Positions 1-7,913 of a stretch of DNA of 30,446 nucleotides are shown in pieces. Source of the stretch: a virus; the IMG/VR virus record IMGVR_UViG_3300009418_000074, positions 1-30,446 of that record; one strand, written 5' to 3'. Made by a program: the position numbers and the translations under genes. Position 1 is the first letter of the stretch, and every line of letters begins with the position of its first letter. A model generated the notes under the pieces. That model ran no database searches. It was not told the DNA's origin and was given only the letters and a program-made list of their open reading frames with translations.

Positions 1-1364
1 CTCGTGCCATGCAGGTTAGCGATGCCGCTGATCTTGATGATATCGTAGCCGATACTAACGAGCTACAAGGTGACTGGACTAACGGTGGACGCCTTGATCT
101 CCTCTTAGATGCTACCCTTGCGGACACCAACGAGCTTCAAGGTGACTGGGCCAATGGCGGTCGGCTTGATCTTCTCTTGGATGCCATCCCGACTACTGCA
201 ATGCGCGGTACGGATAGTGCAGCCCTAGCGTCTGTTGCTGGTGCATTAACTGATGGTGCTGTAGGAGCGGTATCTACAACGGATACCATGATGGGGTACA
301 TTAAAGGTATTCTCACGGATACTGGCACTACGATCCCTGCAACGCTCTCAAACTCTGCAACCGCACTGACTACTATCCTTGCGGATACTAATGAGCTTCA
401 AGGTGATTGGACCAACGGTGGTCGTCTCGACACTATCGTAGATTCTATCCTCACGGATACCGCTCAGATTGGCGCGGCTGCAGGCGCGAGTATCTCGGCT
501 GACATTGCTGCCGTTAAGTCCGTTGTTGATGCGGTCCTTGTTGATACCAGTACTACTCTTGATGATCTGATTGATACTGAGGTAGCGGCTATCTTAGCTG
601 ATACGACAGTGATCGGAAGTCCTTCTGGCGCTAGTGTAGTTGCAGATATCGCTGCTAACTTAACAGCCATTAATGCCCTTAACGACCCAACTGTTGCTGC
701 TAGTTCTGATGCAGTGTGGGATGAGGCTCTTTCGGGTCACACTTCGGCGGGAACTGCCGGTTTGACGTTAGGAAGTATCTTAGTTGACACCAATGCGCTT
801 GATACTGCTTGGGCCGATGGTGGTCGTCTTGACCTCCTCTTGGACAAGGCCGCCAGTACGGTTCACCAGGCGACGTTTAAGAAGTACTTCAAGAACGACA
901 CTACGGTGATTTCTGCTGATCCAAGTGATGACGCAATCGCGGCATCTAATACGACTCAAAATACTGCTTATCGGATCTTAGACTTGGTGAGCATTACTTT
1001 GGGAGAGGGTGGCGATGCTACTTTCACTGACGTATTCTCAGTGTTTAAGTGGAAGCATCAGGGCACCAATGGCGGTGGCGGTGGAGCTATCACTACGAAG
1101 TGGATGGTTTCCGGAGCCGCTGAGACCGCAGGCTCTGCTCCTAGTGGAAGTGCTGTAACGGTTACCTCTGAAGTAACGGGTAGCACTACGGTTAATACTG
1201 CAAGCCTCAGTGGTCTCTTAAACTCTACGGCTATTGCAGCCCTTGCTACGGCAGGTAATGGAGTTCTAAGGTTCCTTCTCGTTGGAAAGGTAGCGGATGC
1301 TCAAGATACGTGCACGTGCCACGTGTATAAGTCTGCGAGTGCAGAAATCTCTTACAACGTTTAA
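1..1364 (+). CDS. Repeat-bearing fibre/stalk-like virion protein (5' partial)
   Basis: The frame is open to the left edge (codons CGT GCC precede the ATG at 9), so the gene probably begins outside the window. The ATG at 9 has no visible ribosome site because the upstream DNA is missing. About 451 residues are seen. Residues 14-59 carry two back-to-back 24-residue units of the type ADTNELQGDW-x-NGGRLD, with further copies near residues 125 and 259. Many shorter (I/V)L-x-DT units lie between them, giving a regular Leu/Asp-Thr rhythm suited to a rod or trimeric stalk. From about residue 285 to the end the protein is a Gly/Ser/Thr-rich, beta-type globular domain that includes a GGGGG stretch. Repeats of this kind are known to me from phage structural proteins, but no biochemical role is visible. 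A strong terminator follows, so this gene ends the transcription unit upstream of the tail operon. It could be a head fibre, whisker or tail fibre. Confidence 0.7.
   Translation, partial: RAMQVSDAADLDDIVADTNELQGDWTNGGRLDLLLDATLADTNELQGDWANGGRLDLLLDAIPTTAMRGTDSAALASVAGALTDGAVGAVSTTDTMMGYIKGILTDTGTTIPATLSNSATALTTILADTNELQGDWTNGGRLDTIVDSILTDTAQIGAAAGASISADIAAVKSVVDAVLVDTSTTLDDLIDTEVAAILADTTVIGSPSGASVVADIAANLTAINALNDPTVAASSDAVWDEALSGHTSAGTAGLTLGSILVDTNALDTAWADGGRLDLLLDKAASTVHQATFKKYFKNDTTVISADPSDDAIAASNTTQNTAYRILDLVSITLGEGGDATFTDVFSVFKWKHQGTNGGGGGAITTKWMVSGAAETAGSAPSGSAVTVTSEVTGSTTVNTASLSGLLNSTAIAALATAGNGVLRFLLVGKVADAQDTCTCHVYKSASAEISYNV
48..185 (+). repeat. Tandem pair of 72-nt coding repeats (ADTNELQ units)
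   Basis: Two adjacent 22-codon cores (48-113 and 120-185) encode nearly identical peptides with the pattern ADTNELQGDW-x-NGGRLDLLLDA, differing only by Thr/Ala at one position. The DNA differs at 12 of the 22 codons, and 11 of those changes are silent. The peptide is therefore conserved while the DNA has drifted, so the duplication is old and the peptide is under selection. Confidence 0.9.
381..848 (+). repeat. Dispersed further copies of the ADTNELQ unit
   Basis: A third copy lies at 381-446 (ADTNELQGDWTNGGRLD followed by TIVDS). A more diverged fourth lies at 783-848 (VDTNALDTAW then ADGGRLDLLLDK). The conserved core is DTN-x-L, W, and GGRLD. Between the copies are shorter degenerate (I/V)L-x-DT units at roughly 313, 451, 535 and 592, so the whole stretch from 48 to 848 is one decaying repeat array. 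Confidence 0.8.
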
Positions 1365-1384
1365 TAGGCTGAGTTGAATTGACT

Positions 1385-1429
1385 AACCCCTCACTTGTGG
1401 AATTTCTACGAGTGGGGGGTTTTTCTTTT
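1385..1429 (+). terminator. Rho-independent terminator
   Basis: An 11-bp stem pairs 1385-1395 (AACCCCTCACT) with 1411-1421 (AGTGGGGGGTT), with one G-U pair. An inner GTGG/CTAC pairing extends it around a short AATTT loop. A T-rich run at 1420-1429 follows directly. It lies 20 bases after the stop of the repeat-bearing gene and separates it from the tail operon. Confidence 0.9.
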
Positions 1430-1547
1430 ATAGAGCTTAGGTAATTTAGTGTAGGATACTAATCAAATCAGCCCTTCTTTTTAGAAGTGTGCTTTCGTGT
1501 AAAGGGTCCACTTTTTATGAGACCCGTTGGAATAAGGACAATTAGGA
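1430..1547 (+). promoter_or_regulatory. Leader region with small hairpins upstream of the tail operon
   Basis: This is the only sizeable gap after the terminator, so a promoter for the downstream operon is expected here; I see no convincing -35/-10 pair. Two small hairpins can form: 1474-1478 with 1483-1487 (CTTCT/AGAAG, TTTT loop), and 1504-1508 with 1521-1525 (GGGTC/GACCC). A competing pairing of 1472-1476 (CCCTT) with 1502-1506 (AAGGG) would exclude both. AAGGA at about 1534-1538 serves as ribosome site for the ATG at 1548. A regulatory role is inference. Confidence 0.3.
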
Positions 1548-2042
1548 ATGTTAAACGCGCCAAAACCAGTACACATAAATTTAATCCAGATTGGTGATTA
1601 CCTTGCCGCCGACGGAACTTCTACAGTAAGTACTCCAGGATTAACTGGAGGCGCTTCTTTAGATTTACCTGGCTGGGAAGCTGTTCCTGGCATAGGGGAT
1701 GGAGGCGTAGCAGGTAACGCTTTTAAGGTGGTGGTCCCCGGCATGGGGGCTGGACCCGACACTACTTGGACTGGTGGTGTTGGTGGGGCTGCTACGGGGG
1801 GTCGATCTAGTTGGCGCAAAGCTAGTTGGATTTGGTTTAGAAATACGGGTGTCCCAGCACTTGAGATTAGCTTTGATAATGGTAATAACTTTATTACGGT
1901 CCCTCCAGTGGGGACGCCCTCAGCCCACATCTTCGAAGCGTCGATATCTTTTAGATACTTCTATGTACGGGAGGCAACAGCCGCCCCTATCTCTCATGCA
2001 GGGGCTTTTGCGTGCATCGTGGGCATTAATGGTCCTAACTAA
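1548..2042 (+). CDS. Small virion-associated protein, function unknown
   Basis: The protein has 164 residues and I do not recognise its family. It starts at ATG 1548 behind AAGGA. There is no signal peptide or membrane helix. The N-terminal half is Gly/Ala/Pro-rich, with GGVGGAATGG near residues 77-86. The C-terminal half is beta-like, with LEISFDNGNNFITVPP near residues 104-119 followed by an aromatic FRYFYVRE segment. That layout resembles the small beta-sandwich decoration or fibre-tip proteins common in phage structural modules, but this is a guess from composition. It is the first gene after the terminator and therefore heads the long co-directional tail operon. Its stop codon (TAA, 2040-2042) overlaps the strong ribosome site of the next gene, so the two are likely translationally coupled. 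Confidence 0.7.
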   Translation: MLNAPKPVHINLIQIGDYLAADGTSTVSTPGLTGGASLDLPGWEAVPGIGDGGVAGNAFKVVVPGMGAGPDTTWTGGVGGAATGGRSSWRKASWIWFRNTGVPALEISFDNGNNFITVPPVGTPSAHIFEASISFRYFYVREATAAPISHAGAFACIVGINGPN

Positions 2043-2086
2043 GGAGGATTTTCGTGAGCGAAGAAGCTCCAAGGGTTACTATTATG
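2041..2086 (+). promoter_or_regulatory. Two ribosome sites and two candidate starts for one membrane protein
   Basis: AAGGAGG at 2041-2047 sits six bases before GTG 2054. A second site, AAGGG at 2071-2075, sits eight bases before the in-frame ATG 2084. The short form would lack the first ten residues (MSEEAPRVTI) but keep the membrane helix. I annotate the GTG as the start because its ribosome site is nearly perfect. Confidence 0.5.
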
Positions 2087-2398
2087 TCTAAGATTCAAAC
2101 ATATTGGCCCATTTTCGTTGCTGTTGTGGTCGCGATAGTGTGGGTTACGTCCGCTGCTGTATCCGCATCTTTTTCTGCGGCTGAAGTTAAATCTGATGTT
2201 GAGACTAATAAGCGAGATATTAAAAAAACATCAGAGAAGACGGATGTTCATCAAAAGACCGTTAGTAAAGTTAATGAACGTTTGATTGCTGTGGAGACGG
2301 AAGTTAAACACATCCGTGTACATCAGTCTGAGAATCACAAGGATATCAAGTCTGAACTCAAGATCCTTCGGCAAGATATTAAAAAGATGTCTAAGTAG
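2054..2398 (+). CDS. Single-pass membrane protein with long coiled coil
   Basis: This 114-residue protein starts at GTG 2054 behind AAGGAGG, or at ATG 2084 behind AAGGG. Residues about 17-42 (YWPIFVAVVVAIVWV and on) form one hydrophobic membrane helix. From about residue 45 to the end the chain is charged and heptad-like, with EVKSDVETNKRDIKK early and ELKILRQDIKKMSK at the C terminus, which suggests a coiled coil. The layout of an N-terminal anchor followed by a helical rod matches i-spanin-like or holin-associated phage proteins and some small membrane-tethered virion proteins. No cysteine lipobox partner gene was found nearby or nested in another frame, which weakens the spanin reading. 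No other lysis gene is in the window. Function remains uncertain; the membrane topology is well supported. Confidence 0.8.
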   Translation: MSEEAPRVTIMSKIQTYWPIFVAVVVAIVWVTSAAVSASFSAAEVKSDVETNKRDIKKTSEKTDVHQKTVSKVNERLIAVETEVKHIRVHQSENHKDIKSELKILRQDIKKMSK

Positions 2399-2406
2399 GG
2401 GGTATC

Positions 2407-3300
2407 GTGCCAGACCAAATCTTTTCAACAGTTCAGATTCCTGTAAATCAGTGGCGCTGGTTGCCGGTAACGTGTTTAGACTCGGCAGGAAATGCTGTAG
2501 ATAGCGTTCTTGCGACTCAGGTAGAGATATCTTTTATTCGCAGTGGTGAGCTTTCAGTTACACTGTATGCGGCACCGGATTTTGATTCCACAGCATCTAC
2601 AGTGGTGGGAAATTTTGCTGCTGGTGTAACTACTATTAAGTTGCTTGATACTAGTAGTTTTCCTCCTGAAAACGGCAAAATTGTAATAAATCCTCTAGTT
2701 CCGGCATCGATAGAGACGCTTGAATACTCATATAATAACGTATCTACCGGAGAACTGCTCCTTACGTCCCCAACTGTTAACGTACATAACGCGACAGAGC
2801 CCGTAGAGCGTGTTGATTGGGTAGAGGTCAATGCTACTATTGCTCCTGGAAGTTATTTACTTCTTCTTCCGCCAACTATCCTAAGTAAAGAAGATGTATT
2901 TACGTACATAGTAACTAACGGTTCTCCTCCCCCCGTACCTCCTGCCGTCGCTCTTTTTGAGCCGTACTTCAATACAATTGATATTGTAGGCAGTCTTGAC
3001 CCGGTTACGTTTACTCCTCCGTCTATTCCTACCTGTAAGCTTTATGGATTTGTAGTAGATTTGGCGGGCGTTGCTGTAGCCAACGCGTCGATTTCTGCGA
3101 AGCTATTGGCGGTGCCGTCTACTATGGGTAACGCTGGTTTTTATGACAGGATCATGTCATCTAAAACGGACACAAACGGTTATTTCGAGTTTGTTGTGGC
3201 TCAGCAGACAACGATTGACATAGTCATAGCGGATATTGGTTATCGACGAACTGTCGTCGTACCCGACACCACGTTGGCTAAGTTATTTGAGTTGGCATAA
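2407..3300 (+). CDS. Virion protein with beta module and carboxypeptidase-regulatory-like domain
   Basis: The protein has 297 residues and starts at GTG 2407, eight bases behind a G-rich ribosome site. The N-terminal ~60 residues are beta-type and start IFSTVQIPVNQWRWLP. Residues ~66-138 form a small beta module (FAAGVTTIKLLDTSSFP, then IETLEYSYNN, then LLLTSPTVNVHNA) that reappears in the baseplate wedge protein at 22895. After a proline-rich linker (SPPPVPPAV), residues ~215-297 resemble the prealbumin/carboxypeptidase-regulatory-like fold: CKLYGFVVDLAGVAVANASI, then KTDTNGYFEFVV, then IADIGYRRTVVVP. Such domains act as rigid binding or spacer modules; no enzymatic residues are evident. The stop shares one base with the next ATG (TAATG). 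It is probably a neck, fibre or decoration protein. Confidence 0.75.
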   Translation: MPDQIFSTVQIPVNQWRWLPVTCLDSAGNAVDSVLATQVEISFIRSGELSVTLYAAPDFDSTASTVVGNFAAGVTTIKLLDTSSFPPENGKIVINPLVPASIETLEYSYNNVSTGELLLTSPTVNVHNATEPVERVDWVEVNATIAPGSYLLLLPPTILSKEDVFTYIVTNGSPPPVPPAVALFEPYFNTIDIVGSLDPVTFTPPSIPTCKLYGFVVDLAGVAVANASISAKLLAVPSTMGNAGFYDRIMSSKTDTNGYFEFVVAQQTTIDIVIADIGYRRTVVVPDTTLAKLFELA

Positions 3301-4778
3301 TGGCTATTACTGAGATTACATCGATTGCTGTAGACCACGAGGAGTACAGCCGATTTGAAGAAGATCGAGCAATAATTGAGGCTGTCACTTTTGTGACTGG
3401 CACTGTTAGCGCTGTTGCGGCAGAGAACACGCTTACGTTTGAGATTCGTAAGGCTAGAAGGTCCAGGGACGTTGTTGTTTACACGTTAGATGTAGATGTT
3501 GCTGCGTATTTCGGTTTGGGCGTAGGTGTAGCCTTTGATGCTAACACTCCAATGTACACCAACCTGGATATCCGTCTCGCCATTGCCTCCCCCTCGTTAG
3601 TAAGTTTGATTCGTCGGGGTAAGTATTTTGTAAAGGTGTACCGGAGTGACGAAGTTTCTCCGTATCCTGTAGCGGGGACGGTAGAGTCTGCGGATTTCTT
3701 TATAAATCCTATTACGGTCCACCGCATGAAGAGTGACTGGTGCTTTGGTATTGATTTCCAGTCGTCTGATTTACGAAAGTGGCGCTTTGATCCCCGCCTT
3801 ATAACTGGTGTGTCGATCAAAGAGGTAAGTAGGAACCACAAGCTGTCGTTCTTTCCTCTTAATTATAGCGTAGATGCGGCGGGTAATAAGTTTATCTCTT
3901 GGAACAATGGGAGTCTTGTAAAGATACTCCCCGCGCATAAAGAGTATATGTTACCTGCTGGTGGTCCTAGTTCTGAGTATATTGTCGTAAAGGTTGATCA
4001 CAATCGTCTTCCTACCACAACTCAGCAAGAGGAGTTGTTTATTGAAGAGATGGTGTTGGATGATATTGCGATACGCAGGTATATCAGCGACTCTATTGAT
4101 CACGTCGAAAACACTCTTTTACAGGTTTATATAGAACCTACAGAGCTTGTTACTGACATAGACCCCTCACAGCTTACCTATGGTGGAAGCGGGGGCTCCC
4201 TGGTCATTAACAGTGATTATGACTTTGTTAAGTCTCCTATAACGTTTTACCCGAGACAGGCGGGACAGTGGATTGAGATTCAGTTTCCCTTTCCCAGCTT
4301 GCTCTCTGTAGACCAACTTTATGGTGCTGTAGCTAATACCCGAGTAATCCACATCAACACAGAGTGGATTGAGATTGCAGAGAAGTCAGGCTATACCCAA
4401 TTAGTGCCTTTTAATACCGAGTTGGCTTTTGATTTTATCGGGCTTGTGTGGGTTGAGGCGTTGCGAGGAGCAACTCCTATTCCAAACTTTTGGCACTACA
4501 ATATTACAGCAGGACTTCGGGACTGTTCCGGTGGTATTATGGAGCTTATTGGAAAGCACGCCGCTATTCCCATCTTGACGGCAGCAGGGGCGGCTTTCCG
4601 GGGCGGCTATTCAAGCCAATCTATTTCTCGTGATGGCATATCAGAGAGCGTGTCGTATACATCGTCTGCTATCTACGGCATCTACAGTGCCAGCATTGAG
4701 GATTACAGAAACTGGATTCGAGAGCATTTACCGGCTCTCAAGAATCGTTACCGTGGACCTCAAATGATTGTGATGTAA
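3300..4778 (+). CDS. Large neck/tail-associated structural protein, unknown family
   Basis: The protein has 492 residues. Its start overlaps the previous stop by one base, with only a weak ribosome site, so coupled translation is likely. There is no membrane segment. The N-terminal ~130 residues look like a beta-sandwich ending in FINPITVHRMKSDWCFG. The middle holds alternating beta and charged stretches. The C terminus has a distinctive SSQSISRDGISESVSYTS motif (near 439-456) followed by a helical YRNWIREHLPALKNRYRGP. A C-terminal serine-rich Q-S-I-S-x-DG-x-S motif followed by a helix and an RYRG end recurs, to my recollection, in neck-region proteins of large myoviruses, but I cannot name the family. 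Position before the zinc-ribbon and tail-completion genes supports a head-tail junction role. Confidence 0.7.
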   Translation: MAITEITSIAVDHEEYSRFEEDRAIIEAVTFVTGTVSAVAAENTLTFEIRKARRSRDVVVYTLDVDVAAYFGLGVGVAFDANTPMYTNLDIRLAIASPSLVSLIRRGKYFVKVYRSDEVSPYPVAGTVESADFFINPITVHRMKSDWCFGIDFQSSDLRKWRFDPRLITGVSIKEVSRNHKLSFFPLNYSVDAAGNKFISWNNGSLVKILPAHKEYMLPAGGPSSEYIVVKVDHNRLPTTTQQEELFIEEMVLDDIAIRRYISDSIDHVENTLLQVYIEPTELVTDIDPSQLTYGGSGGSLVINSDYDFVKSPITFYPRQAGQWIEIQFPFPSLLSVDQLYGAVANTRVIHINTEWIEIAEKSGYTQLVPFNTELAFDFIGLVWVEALRGATPIPNFWHYNITAGLRDCSGGIMELIGKHAAIPILTAAGAAFRGGYSSQSISRDGISESVSYTSSAIYGIYSASIEDYRNWIREHLPALKNRYRGPQMIVM

Positions 4779-5560
4779 TGACAGATAAGAAGAACATCGC
4801 TAGGAGATTGAACCAGCAGACGGGTCTGGGAGTGGACTGGTCTGATAATTTCCGTATGCAAGATGGTCTTATCGCCAATCGGGGCCAGGTTGTTATTCAC
4901 GAGATCGGCCTCTCATGCACGTGTCGTGACGGTAATTTTGGGGAAGCAGTCATAGGTGGGAGCGGTCAGATGTACTGCACCAAGTGTGAGAACGGTATTA
5001 TTTACCGACAGCCCCTACAGATTATGGGCCTAATATCTGGGATTTCTTCAAATCGTCAATTAATAGAAACAGGATTTATCAATCCTGGTGATTGTGTTTT
5101 GTCTGTTTCTCCTAACTTAGAAGTTCCTCCCTCCGACTTTGATAAGGTTACGTTTACGTGGCCTGAGAATGTTGGCGACGGGCAGGTTATTATACGTGGG
5201 GAGTCAATGCCGAGCATGGTCCCCCTTGCCGCCAATGAAGATTTGCTCCACTACCAAGGGGCGAAGGCTGTTTACTGCGAGGATGAGGCAGGAAAGGTTT
5301 ATAAAGAGGGGTCTGATTTTTATTTTGAGGCTCGAAAGATAGTTTGGACTAACCCTCCTGAGAATAAGACTCGATACACAATTAAGTATCAAGCGTATCT
5401 AGAGTGGCTTGTTTTCAATTCTCCTATGTCTCGCAGGGACAAAGATAGAGATTTAGGGTATCGTATAGCTCTTCGTAAGAAACATCTTGTTAACTTACGG
5501 GATGGTGTTGACGAGAAGCCTATGGATAAGGCCCTATTTAGGTCTCGTGTGAGGGCTTAA
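4778..5560 (+). CDS. Neck-region structural protein with zinc-ribbon-like cysteines
   Basis: The protein has 260 residues, and TAATG overlaps occur at both ends. Cysteines 47, 49, 67 and 70 form C-x-C...C-x2-C (SCTCRDG then YCTKCENG), a zinc-ribbon-like knuckle placed in a long loop. The surrounding sequence is beta-rich (VVIHEIGLSC; RQPLQIMGLISGIS). The C-terminal third is basic (SRRDKDRDLGYRIALRKK, RSRVRA). Zn-ribbon insertions of this type occur in phage neck or connector-associated proteins, where they stabilise the fold rather than bind DNA. The assignment to the neck rests on that recollection plus location between the unknown 492-aa protein and the HK97-gp10-like protein. The spacing and the flanking glycines argue against chance cysteines. 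Confidence 0.7.
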   Translation: MTDKKNIARRLNQQTGLGVDWSDNFRMQDGLIANRGQVVIHEIGLSCTCRDGNFGEAVIGGSGQMYCTKCENGIIYRQPLQIMGLISGISSNRQLIETGFINPGDCVLSVSPNLEVPPSDFDKVTFTWPENVGDGQVIIRGESMPSMVPLAANEDLLHYQGAKAVYCEDEAGKVYKEGSDFYFEARKIVWTNPPENKTRYTIKYQAYLEWLVFNSPMSRRDKDRDLGYRIALRKKHLVNLRDGVDEKPMDKALFRSRVRA

Positions 5561-6288
5561 TGACTACAAACACAACTCAACTGTTTACGAAGAAGCAAGT
5601 CAAAGACTATGCAATCGTAGACTATTCTCGGTTTAAGAAACAAACCGAAGTGCGGATGCTTGCTTTAGCGGCGGCAGCTATTTCTAAATGGGTTGAGCAC
5701 GCACAGGCGACATTCAGCGTGTCTACGGCTAATAGGTATATCCGTGCCCTTTATTGGGACCCTAGCAACCCCGACCACATTAGGTTAGGGCTACAGCCAG
5801 GAACTCTTGGCGATATTCTAGAGCATGGTCAGAATGAGCATGATCTCAGAAGTATATTTATGTTAAACGCTAAAGTCTCCAAGGAAGGTCTCCCCTATCG
5901 GGTCATTCCAATGCGGGATAAGAACCGTGTGGAGACTTCTGAGAAGAGTGCCACCCCGTTCTTGGCGAGCGTAGATAGTATGCGCTCTGTGGTGCAGAAG
6001 CGTGAGCCACAGATTGCAGAATACATTATTCGGTCTGAGATGTCTCAGTTTGATAGGGCTTCTGTTAGCGTTAGGTCTACTAAGGCTCGTGGAAACTTCT
6101 TACCGTCTGGAAATACTCAATTTAGAACGATAACCGGATTTAGAGATCTGAGTAAACCGGCAGATACTTGGAAACACCCAGGTATTCGAGCAGCATTAAT
6201 TGGAAATCAAATCTCATCGTGGATGGACCTTAATAGGGAGTCGTTTACCTCTGATATGTTCTACGGAGATCCTGGAATCACAGAATGA
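5560..6288 (+). CDS. Tail completion/neck protein, HK97 gp10-like
   Basis: The protein has 242 residues. TAATG overlaps the upstream stop, and the gene overlaps the next start by four bases (ATGA). A helical N-terminal region (QTEVRMLALAAAAISKWVEHA) leads into LGDILEHGQNEHDLRSIFM (about residues 82-100), which fits the 'iE-x-G...dm' signature of HK97-gp10-type minor tail and neck proteins. Near the end is TWKHPGIRAALI (about 203-214), matching the 'W-x-HPG' motif of the same families. In myoviruses, members act where the completed tail joins the head. Order fits: it lies just before the tail-terminator-like gene and the sheath. The family call is from motifs, not from a search. Confidence 0.75.
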   Translation: MTTNTTQLFTKKQVKDYAIVDYSRFKKQTEVRMLALAAAAISKWVEHAQATFSVSTANRYIRALYWDPSNPDHIRLGLQPGTLGDILEHGQNEHDLRSIFMLNAKVSKEGLPYRVIPMRDKNRVETSEKSATPFLASVDSMRSVVQKREPQIAEYIIRSEMSQFDRASVSVRSTKARGNFLPSGNTQFRTITGFRDLSKPADTWKHPGIRAALIGNQISSWMDLNRESFTSDMFYGDPGITE

Positions 6289-7913
6289 TTATACCTGAGA
6301 TAATCGTACAGCGTGTTCTGGTAAACGGGATACGCCGAATACGCAACATCCCTTGGAAGTCTGATCAACTTTTCAAGAGTGTTCCGCAGAGCTTTGCTCA
6401 GCAGTTCTACGAACTTATTCAAAGCACTCCCATCGACATTACAATTAACTACCCAAGAGAGGATAGTCAGTTCCCCTGTATTGCAATTCTTCTTCGGGCT
6501 GAAGAAGAGAGTGATATATTCTTGGGGGACTTGTTGTCTGCCGGGTATGACGATACCGACCGCTTGTTTGGGTCAGAAGGGCTCTTCTACATGAAAGGAG
6601 AGACCTCATCCTTAGCAGACGACACTTATGGCTTAGCCTTGGGGCTTGGACAGGGTGAGAAGTACGAAGATACGCCCAAAATCTTCGATAAAAGTGTACA
6701 GAAATATAAAGAACGAAGGGGATCTGGGTACTCGTGTAGCTATCTGCTACAGGTTATGACAGATGATCAAGACTTCACCATCTTCATGTATCACCTTGTC
6801 CGTTATATTTTAATGGCCGGAATACCGACGTTTACTACGAATGGGATGCACCAAATTCGATTCAGTGGTACCGATTTCCTTCCCCAGGCAGCCCAACAAC
6901 CTAACTTCATATTTATGCGCGGGATAAATATGAACTTCTTGTACTTTGCAGATCACTATCTCGTAGAAGGCGACGAGGGCTTAGAAGCAGCGGCGAAAGC
7001 ATTTGTCATTAATATGGGAAATGCTTGGGGAGATACACCCGACATGCTTGCTGAGGTGCAAAAACCCCTCATCACAGCCGTGTCCGTAGTTACAGGAGTC
7101 ACAGGAACCTCAATCGTCAAGGTAAGCGAGGGAGACCTTTTGACGGTTACGTCGGGCACGTCAGAGAATATTATAGCTCCAGTTGTTGAAGTTTTATCAA
7201 ATCAATTGATATTTGTAGCAGGTACGTTCGTTACGGTACCTGAGGCAGACGTAAGCTATTCTCTTAAAGGAGGTATAACCAGTGCTGGAAATATCACTCT
7301 TTTATCAGACGGTAGGGAAGCTTTAACGGATACAAATATGGTATTTGGTGGCGGGATTGCCGTAACAGGGATTAACTTCCAGAACGGCCTCACTATTGAG
7401 TTTATAAAAAGTACCCCAGGATCTACGTTTGATGTCTTAGGCAGCGACGTAGGAATAGTTGTAAGTAATATCTCCGTGGGTAGTACTGAATTTAAAATAG
7501 AGTTTACTCCGGTAAATTCAGGTACTACGGGCTCTACTAAGAAAATATTCTCCGCGAACGTAGCTGACGTAGTTCCAACTACGCTGTCTGCGGGGATGTT
7601 CCTAGAGGTACTCGGACCTAAATCCCACTCGACTTATGGGGAAAAGCGTAGAATTATTAGTTTTACAAGCGGAGCTAGTGGGACTATAACTGTCGCTAAT
7701 GATTTTTCCGACAGTTTGGCAGGGGTTTCTGTTCAAGTAATTAAGGAAAGTTCGGTAGAGACAGTGACCTCGGTAGGTGGCCACGCTGTCACAAAGAAAT
7801 TTACTTTTGATTTAACAATTTCAGCAGAAGCCACTGTTGGGGTGTGGGATATTAAAGTTACCAACCCCGATTTAATCTCAACTACCCTAACTAAATCGTT
7901 TACTATTACGTAA
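6285..7913 (+). CDS. Tail-terminator-like protein with C-terminal Ig/TIG-type domain
   Basis: The protein has 542 residues, and its start overlaps the previous stop (ATGA). Residues 1-~230 are globular with INYPREDSQFPCIAILL (about 54-70), FLGDLLSAGYDD, and SYLLQVMTDDQDFTIFMYHL (about 154-173). The 'QFPCI...LRAE...FLG' pattern and the late helix resemble sheath- or tail-terminator proteins that cap the tail; this gene lies between completion and sheath genes, as expected. From about residue 350 an Ig/TIG-like domain starts (VTGINFQNGLTIEF) and finishes with GVWDIKVTNPD. It appears interrupted by a small module with YGEKRRIISFTSG (451-463), which resembles inserts in the sheath. Terminators are usually 150-280 residues, so the extra ~300 residues are an added surface domain. 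Confidence 0.65.
   Translation: MIIPEIIVQRVLVNGIRRIRNIPWKSDQLFKSVPQSFAQQFYELIQSTPIDITINYPREDSQFPCIAILLRAEEESDIFLGDLLSAGYDDTDRLFGSEGLFYMKGETSSLADDTYGLALGLGQGEKYEDTPKIFDKSVQKYKERRGSGYSCSYLLQVMTDDQDFTIFMYHLVRYILMAGIPTFTTNGMHQIRFSGTDFLPQAAQQPNFIFMRGINMNFLYFADHYLVEGDEGLEAAAKAFVINMGNAWGDTPDMLAEVQKPLITAVSVVTGVTGTSIVKVSEGDLLTVTSGTSENIIAPVVEVLSNQLIFVAGTFVTVPEADVSYSLKGGITSAGNITLLSDGREALTDTNMVFGGGIAVTGINFQNGLTIEFIKSTPGSTFDVLGSDVGIVVSNISVGSTEFKIEFTPVNSGTTGSTKKIFSANVADVVPTTLSAGMFLEVLGPKSHSTYGEKRRIISFTSGASGTITVANDFSDSLAGVSVQVIKESSVETVTSVGGHAVTKKFTFDLTISAEATVGVWDIKVTNPDLISTTLTKSFTIT

Noticed and set aside
1774-2091. Alternative 105-codon frame overlapping the 164-residue gene
   Set aside because: No ribosome site, low-complexity shadow of the real frame, and it overlaps the next gene's start.
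2286-2504. Overlapping 72-codon frame inside the membrane coiled-coil gene, considered as an outer-membrane spanin
   Set aside because: No lipobox or signal peptide, basic random-looking composition, and it runs on into the next real gene.
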